A stretch of DNA of 64,000 nucleotides, taken from Comamonas koreensis. Lineage in GTDB: Bacteria > Pseudomonadota > Gammaproteobacteria > Burkholderiales > Burkholderiaceae_C. Under the pieces are notes generated by a model that worked only from the letters and a program-made list of their open reading frames with translations, was not told where the DNA came from and ran no database searches. The translations under genes and the position numbers were made by a program. The first letter of the stretch is position 1; each line of letters begins with the position of its first letter. Positions 60,464 to 64,000 of the stretch are shown here, piece by piece. Where the stretch lies: contig NZ_CP043575.1 in assembly GCF_014076495.1 (NCBI RefSeq), forward strand, positions 5,079,001 through 5,143,000. The letters are read 5' to 3'.

Positions 60464-62185
60464 ATGAACCAGCTCAACAAGATTTTTCCCGTCCGCTACA
60501 CCGTGATGGTGCTGTGCATGCTCCTGCTGGTCGCCGGCATCATCGCGCTGGTGCTGCAGGCCAGCGCCTGGTGGTGGCTGGCCGTGCTGGCCGGCGCCGC
60601 GCTCACGCTGCTGGGCCTGCGCGACCGGCGCCAGACGCGCCACGCTATTTTGCGCAACTACCCGGTCATCGGTCATATGCGCTTTTTCCTGGAGTTCATC
60701 CGCCCGGAGATGCGCCAGTACTTCATCGAAAGCGACACCGAGGCCCTGCCCTTCTCGCGCGCCCAGCGCTCGCTGGTCTACCAGCGCGCCAAGGGCGATC
60801 CGGACAACCGCCCTTTTGGCACCTTGATGGATGTGGGCGCACGCGGCTATGAATGGGTCAACCACTCGATGGCGCCCACGCGGCTGGACGGCCATGATTT
60901 CCGTGTCTGGATCGGCGGCTCGCCCGATGCGCCGTCGCAGTCGGTGGCGCCCTGCACCCAGCCCTACCATGCCAGCGTTTTCAACATCTCGGCGATGAGC
61001 TTTGGCGCGCTGTCGGCCAATGCCATCCTGGCGCTGAACAAGGGCGCGCAGATTGGCGGCTTTGCCCATGACACCGGCGAAGGCTCGATCAGCCAGCACC
61101 ACCGCGTGCACGGCGGCGACCTGATCTGGGAGGTGGCCTCGGGTTACTTTGGCTGCCGCAATGACGACGGCAGCTTCAGTGAAGAGCGCTATATCGCCAA
61201 CGCCACCCAGCCCCAGGTCAAGATGATCGAGCTCAAGCTCAGCCAGGGCGCCAAGCCCGGCCATGGCGGTGTGCTGCCCGGCGCCAAGGTCACGCCCGAG
61301 ATTGCCGCGGCGCGCGGCATTCCGGTGGGCATCGACTGCATCTCGCCGGCCCGGCACAGCGCCTTCTCCACGCCCGAGGAGATGATGCACTTCATCGCCC
61401 GCCTGCGCACGCTCTCGGGCGGCAAGCCCACCGGCTTCAAGTTCTGCCTGGGCCACCCCTGGGAGTGGTTTGCCATCGTCAAGGCCATGCTCAAGACCGG
61501 CATCACGCCGGACTTCATCGTCGTCGACGGTGCTGAAGGTGGCACCGGCGCAGCGCCTGTCGAATTCACCGACCATGTCGGCGTGCCGCTGCAAGAAGGC
61601 CTGCTCTTGGTGCACAACACCCTGATCGGCGTGAACCTGCGCGACCGCATCAAGCTGGGTGCCGCCGGCAAGGTCATCACTGCCTTTGACATCACCCGCA
61701 TGATGGCGCTGGGCGCCGACTGGTGCAATGCCGGCCGGGGCTTCATGATGGCGCTGGGCTGCATCCAGGCCCAGACCTGCCACACCGGCAACTGCCCCAC
61801 CGGCGTCACCACGCAAGATGGCGTGCGCCAGCAGGCCCTGGTCGTGCCCGACAAGGCCACGCGCGTGGCCCAGTTCCACAAGAGCACCCTGCATGCGCTG
61901 CAGGAGCTGGTGCAGGCCGCCGGCCTCCAGCACCCTTGCGAGCTCAATGCCCACCATATCGTGCGCCGCATCAGCGACACCGAGGTGCGCCTGCTGTCCA
62001 ACCTGCTGCTGCAGGTGCGGCCCGGCGCGCTGCTCGACGACCTGGCGCACCAGCACGATGTCTTTCGCACCTACTGGCCGCTGGCCAGCGCCGAGAGTTT
62101 CCAGCCGCTGGCGCAGCCCCATGTCAAACCCTCGGCACCGGCCGACCACCAGGACATGGTGCCCCAGGCCGCCGAGGCTTCTTGA
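60464..62185 (+). CDS. Membrane-anchored FMN-binding glutamate-synthase-family protein
   Basis: A 573-residue protein: two N-terminal membrane helices (TVMVLCMLLLVAGIIALVL; WWWLAVLAGAALTLLGL), then a glutamate-synthase large-subunit-like FMN barrel (MSFGALSANAILALNKGA; GAKPGHGGVLPGAKV; FIVVDGAEGGTGAAP; ALGADWCNAGRGFMMALGC). The cluster loop CIQAQTCHTGNCPTGV keeps the three Cys that bind the 3Fe-4S cluster in GltB. The glutaminase and central domains of GltB are missing, so ammonia channelling is not expected and the true electron donor and substrate are unknown. The gene is likely followed in the same transcript by a kinase-like gene 69 bases on. Confidence 0.85.
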   Translation: MNQLNKIFPVRYTVMVLCMLLLVAGIIALVLQASAWWWLAVLAGAALTLLGLRDRRQTRHAILRNYPVIGHMRFFLEFIRPEMRQYFIESDTEALPFSRAQRSLVYQRAKGDPDNRPFGTLMDVGARGYEWVNHSMAPTRLDGHDFRVWIGGSPDAPSQSVAPCTQPYHASVFNISAMSFGALSANAILALNKGAQIGGFAHDTGEGSISQHHRVHGGDLIWEVASGYFGCRNDDGSFSEERYIANATQPQVKMIELKLSQGAKPGHGGVLPGAKVTPEIAAARGIPVGIDCISPARHSAFSTPEEMMHFIARLRTLSGGKPTGFKFCLGHPWEWFAIVKAMLKTGITPDFIVVDGAEGGTGAAPVEFTDHVGVPLQEGLLLVHNTLIGVNLRDRIKLGAAGKVITAFDITRMMALGADWCNAGRGFMMALGCIQAQTCHTGNCPTGVTTQDGVRQQALVVPDKATRVAQFHKSTLHALQELVQAAGLQHPCELNAHHIVRRISDTEVRLLSNLLLQVRPGALLDDLAHQHDVFRTYWPLASAESFQPLAQPHVKPSAPADHQDMVPQAAEAS

Positions 62186-62254
62186 GCGCGCAGCGATAAT
62201 GCAAGGTTTTCACTGTTGCTGGAGTGGCCGCTGCGGCGTGCGCCCCGCTTGCGC

Positions 62255-63121
62255 ATGACCGATACCGCTTCCCCCTTACAGCCCCCTGCCCCCGCTGGCG
62301 CCCCGCCCGGCGCCGCATCTGCCGAGCGCCCGGACTATGCCGCATTTTTGCAGCAGCACCTGGCCAGCCAGACCTTCAATGTGGTGCGCTATGAGCTGCC
62401 GGCCGAATCGGTCTGGCTCAAAAAAGCCGGCCCGGCAATAGCCGCCTGGCGCTACCGGACCTTGGGCCTGCTCTCGCGCTGGCTGGATGTGCCGGTGCTA
62501 CAGCCCGTGGTCAACCCCGGCGGGCAAGCCGCTATTGCGACCGAGGTGCGGCGCCTGCGCGACCTGCATGCGCGCGGCCTGCGCGTGCCGCTGGTGCTGG
62601 CCGATGCGCCCGAGGGCTTTCTGATGCGCCACCTGGGCCTGCCCGGCGGCAATACCCCGTCGCTCAGCGACGAAATCGAGGCGGCAGCCCGCCAAGCCCC
62701 CGCCAGCACCCTGGCGCTGTGGCAGCAGGGCTTTGCCGCGCTGCAGCGCGTGCATGCCAGCGGCACCTGCCTGAGCCAGGCCTTTGCCCGCAACATGGTG
62801 CGCTGCCCCGATGGCGTCATTGGCTATATCGACTTTGAAGACGACCCGCTGGCGACCTTGCCGCCTGCGCTGTGCATCGTCAAGGATGCGCTGTGCTATG
62901 CGCATTCCACCGCGCTGTTCCTGGACAATGCCGGCACCCTGGAGGCCGCACGTGCCGATTGGCATGGCTGGCTGGCGCAGACCGATCCTGCGGTGCGCGC
63001 CGCGCTGGAGCGCACCGTGCAGCAGATGCGCTGGGTCGGCAAGCTGCCCAACCAGCGCAAGCTGGGGCGCGATACCTTGCGCCTGCGGGCGATGTACGGG
63101 CTGCTGCGCCCACTGCCCTGA
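62255..63121 (+). CDS. Protein-kinase-fold-like protein of unknown function
   Basis: A 288-residue soluble protein. VWLKKAGPAIAAWRYRTLG, ATEVRRLRDLHARGLRVPLVL, FLMRHLG, and GVIGYIDFEDDP resemble the Lys, hinge and metal-binding DFE segments of small bacterial kinases such as the BUD32/lipopolysaccharide-kinase group, but the catalytic HxD-N loop is not clear (QAFARNMVRCPDGV is the candidate). Database names vary for such proteins. The substrate is unknown. It sits 69 bases after the glutamate-synthase-like gene on the same strand. Confidence 0.6.
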   Translation: MTDTASPLQPPAPAGAPPGAASAERPDYAAFLQQHLASQTFNVVRYELPAESVWLKKAGPAIAAWRYRTLGLLSRWLDVPVLQPVVNPGGQAAIATEVRRLRDLHARGLRVPLVLADAPEGFLMRHLGLPGGNTPSLSDEIEAAARQAPASTLALWQQGFAALQRVHASGTCLSQAFARNMVRCPDGVIGYIDFEDDPLATLPPALCIVKDALCYAHSTALFLDNAGTLEAARADWHGWLAQTDPAVRAALERTVQQMRWVGKLPNQRKLGRDTLRLRAMYGLLRPLP

Positions 63122-63147
63122 CCACCGGTTCGCGGCATTTCTCAGAC

Positions 63148-63175
63148 AAAAAAATGGCCTGCATCTGCAGGCCAT
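63148..63175 (-). terminator. Intrinsic terminator of the dctA-like gene
   Basis: ATGGCCTGCA (63154-63163) and TGCAGGCCAT (63166-63175) form a perfect 10-bp inverted repeat with a two-base centre. On the minus strand it runs into seven Ts (63154-63148). It lies 21 bases past the minus-strand stop codon and also 26 bases past the convergent kinase-like gene. Confidence 0.85.
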
Positions 63176-63196
63176 TCCTTTTGGAGCGAGGCGCTA

Positions 63197-64000
63197 TCAG
63201 CCCTTGGCGGTATCCACCACCGGCACCTGCACGGGCGCGCTCTCCAGCACGGTTTCGTTGTTCAGCACCGCGTTGAGCTTGGTATAGTCCAGCGCGTTTT
63301 CCCAGCGCGAGACCACCACGGTAGCCACGGCATTGCCGATGAAGTTGGTCAGCGAACGGCACTCGGACATGAAACGGTCCACGCCCAGAATCAGCGCCAT
63401 GCCGGCCACTGGCACTTCCGGCACCACGGCCAGGGTGGCAGCCAGCGTGATAAAGCCCGCGCCGGTCACGCCCGCAGCGCCCTTGGAGCTGAGCATCGCC
63501 ACCAGCAGCAGCGCAATCTGGTGTCCCAGGGTCAGGTGGGTGTCGGTCGCCTGGGCGATGAACAGCGCCGCCAAGGTCATGTAGATATTGGTGCCATCGA
63601 GGTTGAACGAGTAACCGGTAGGCACCACCAGTCCCACCACGGACTTGCTGCAACCGGCCTTTTCCATCTTGTGCATCAGCGATGGCAGCGCCGATTCGGA
63701 CGACGAGGTACCCAGCACCAGCAGCAGCTCATCCTTGAGGTAGCGGATCAGCTTGAGCACCGAGAAACCGCAGGCACGGGCCACGGCACCCAGAATCACC
63801 AGCACAAAGAGCAGCGAGGTGATGTAGAAGGTCGCGACCAGCTCGGCCAGGTTCAAGAGCGAGCCCAGACCGAACTTGCCGATCGTGAAAGCCATCGCGC
63901 CAAAGGCACCGATGGGCGCGAGCTTCATCACGATGTTGACCAACTTGAAGACGGGCTTGGTCAGCGATTCGAGCAGGTTGAGCACGGGCTTGCCGCTGTC
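63197..64000 (-). CDS. dctA: C4-dicarboxylate:cation symporter, DctA type (5' end outside window)
   Basis: The C-terminal 267 or so residues of a DAACS-family transporter; the reading frame is open to the window edge, so the N-terminal 40 % is missing. The visible part has [40 protein letters not shown] (the Ser-rich hairpin HP1), [54 protein letters not shown] (HP2) and [25 protein letters not shown]. These match DctA, which imports succinate, fumarate and malate, better than GltP. A terminator follows. Confidence 0.93.
   Translation of the reverse strand, partial: DSGKPVLNLLESLTKPVFKLVNIVMKLAPIGAFGAMAFTIGKFGLGSLLNLAELVATFYITSLLFVLVILGAVARACGFSVLKLIRYLKDELLLVLGTSSSESALPSLMHKMEKAGCSKSVVGLVVPTGYSFNLDGTNIYMTLAALFIAQATDTHLTLGHQIALLLVAMLSSKGAAGVTGAGFITLAATLAVVPEVPVAGMALILGVDRFMSECRSLTNFIGNAVATVVVSRWENALDYTKLNAVLNNETVLESAPVQVPVVDTAKG

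Noticed and set aside
60248..62149. Long minus-strand extension upstream of the YecA-like gene (total frame about 900 residues)
   Set aside because: It lies entirely opposite the glutamate-synthase-like gene and its regulatory gap; the real start is the ATG at 60247, with a normal family N-terminus.

Overview
The window is 64 kb of high-G+C chromosome from a betaproteobacterium, most likely a Comamonadaceae member (Comamonas/Delftia/Acidovorax type). The evidence is the gene content and order: rplN-rplX-rplE split from the S10 cluster, an aspartate carbamoyltransferase with a helix-turn-helix-like N-terminus, a Bug-type solute-binding protein, an IPTL-CTERM-like extracellular nuclease, trpE-chorismate mutase-trpG-lysE-trpD-trpC, and a FimT/PilV/PilW/PilX/PilY1/PilE pilin locus. 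I see no rRNA, tRNA, CRISPR array, insertion sequence or prophage. Most of the window is housekeeping and transport, with a few accessory islands.

Layout. 0-1.5 kb: start of the spc ribosomal operon (minus strand) behind its own sigma-70-like promoter. 1.5-6.5 kb: glycerol block glpD / glpR-glpK / aqpZ, with GlpR-operator-like repeats between the divergent glpD and glpR. 6.7-10.6 kb: a phytase-like lipoprotein, proC and pyrB. 10.8-15.9 kb: one very large secreted nuclease of the ExeM/NucH type. 16-21.6 kb: ubiA, a PAP2 phosphatase, oxyR and recG; a 0.5 kb AT-rich non-coding gap separates oxyR from recG. 21.7-25 kb: a fused osmoprotectant-type ABC protein, queA and a small FHA protein. 25-29 kb: a complete Fur-box-associated siderophore ABC importer. 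29-34 kb: a DMT exporter, a gamma-glutamyltransferase-like/Bug gene pair and its divergent LysR regulator. 34-37 kb: ung, a Fes/PfeE-like lipoprotein esterase behind a second Fur box, and a DUF5329 protein.

37-43.7 kb: gph-speH-trpE-chorismate mutase-trpG-lysE-trpD-trpC on the minus strand. A possible attenuator precedes trpE: a 27-residue leader peptide with Trp-Pro-Trp, followed by mutually exclusive hairpins. 43.8-51.1 kb: type IV pilus minor pilin/tip operon ending in a strong bidirectional terminator shared with rpe. 51.2-56.5 kb: rpe, then apaG, a COG4389 membrane protein, thiL, pgpA and pncC, packed tightly on the plus strand. 56.7-64 kb: a glycine-zipper lipoprotein, a zinc-ribbon membrane protein next to an SPFH protein with a C-terminal helix-turn-helix (reminiscent of the Bacillus YdjG/YdjI membrane-stress module), a YecA/SEC-C protein, a membrane-anchored glutamate-synthase-like flavoprotein, a kinase-like protein, and the 3' part of a DctA-type transporter running off the window.

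The most interesting items are the trpE leader, the zinc-ribbon/SPFH-HTH pair, the HTH-like/ATCase fusion, the two Fur-box-linked catecholate-iron loci, and the AT-rich gap before oxyR. None is proven new from sequence alone.
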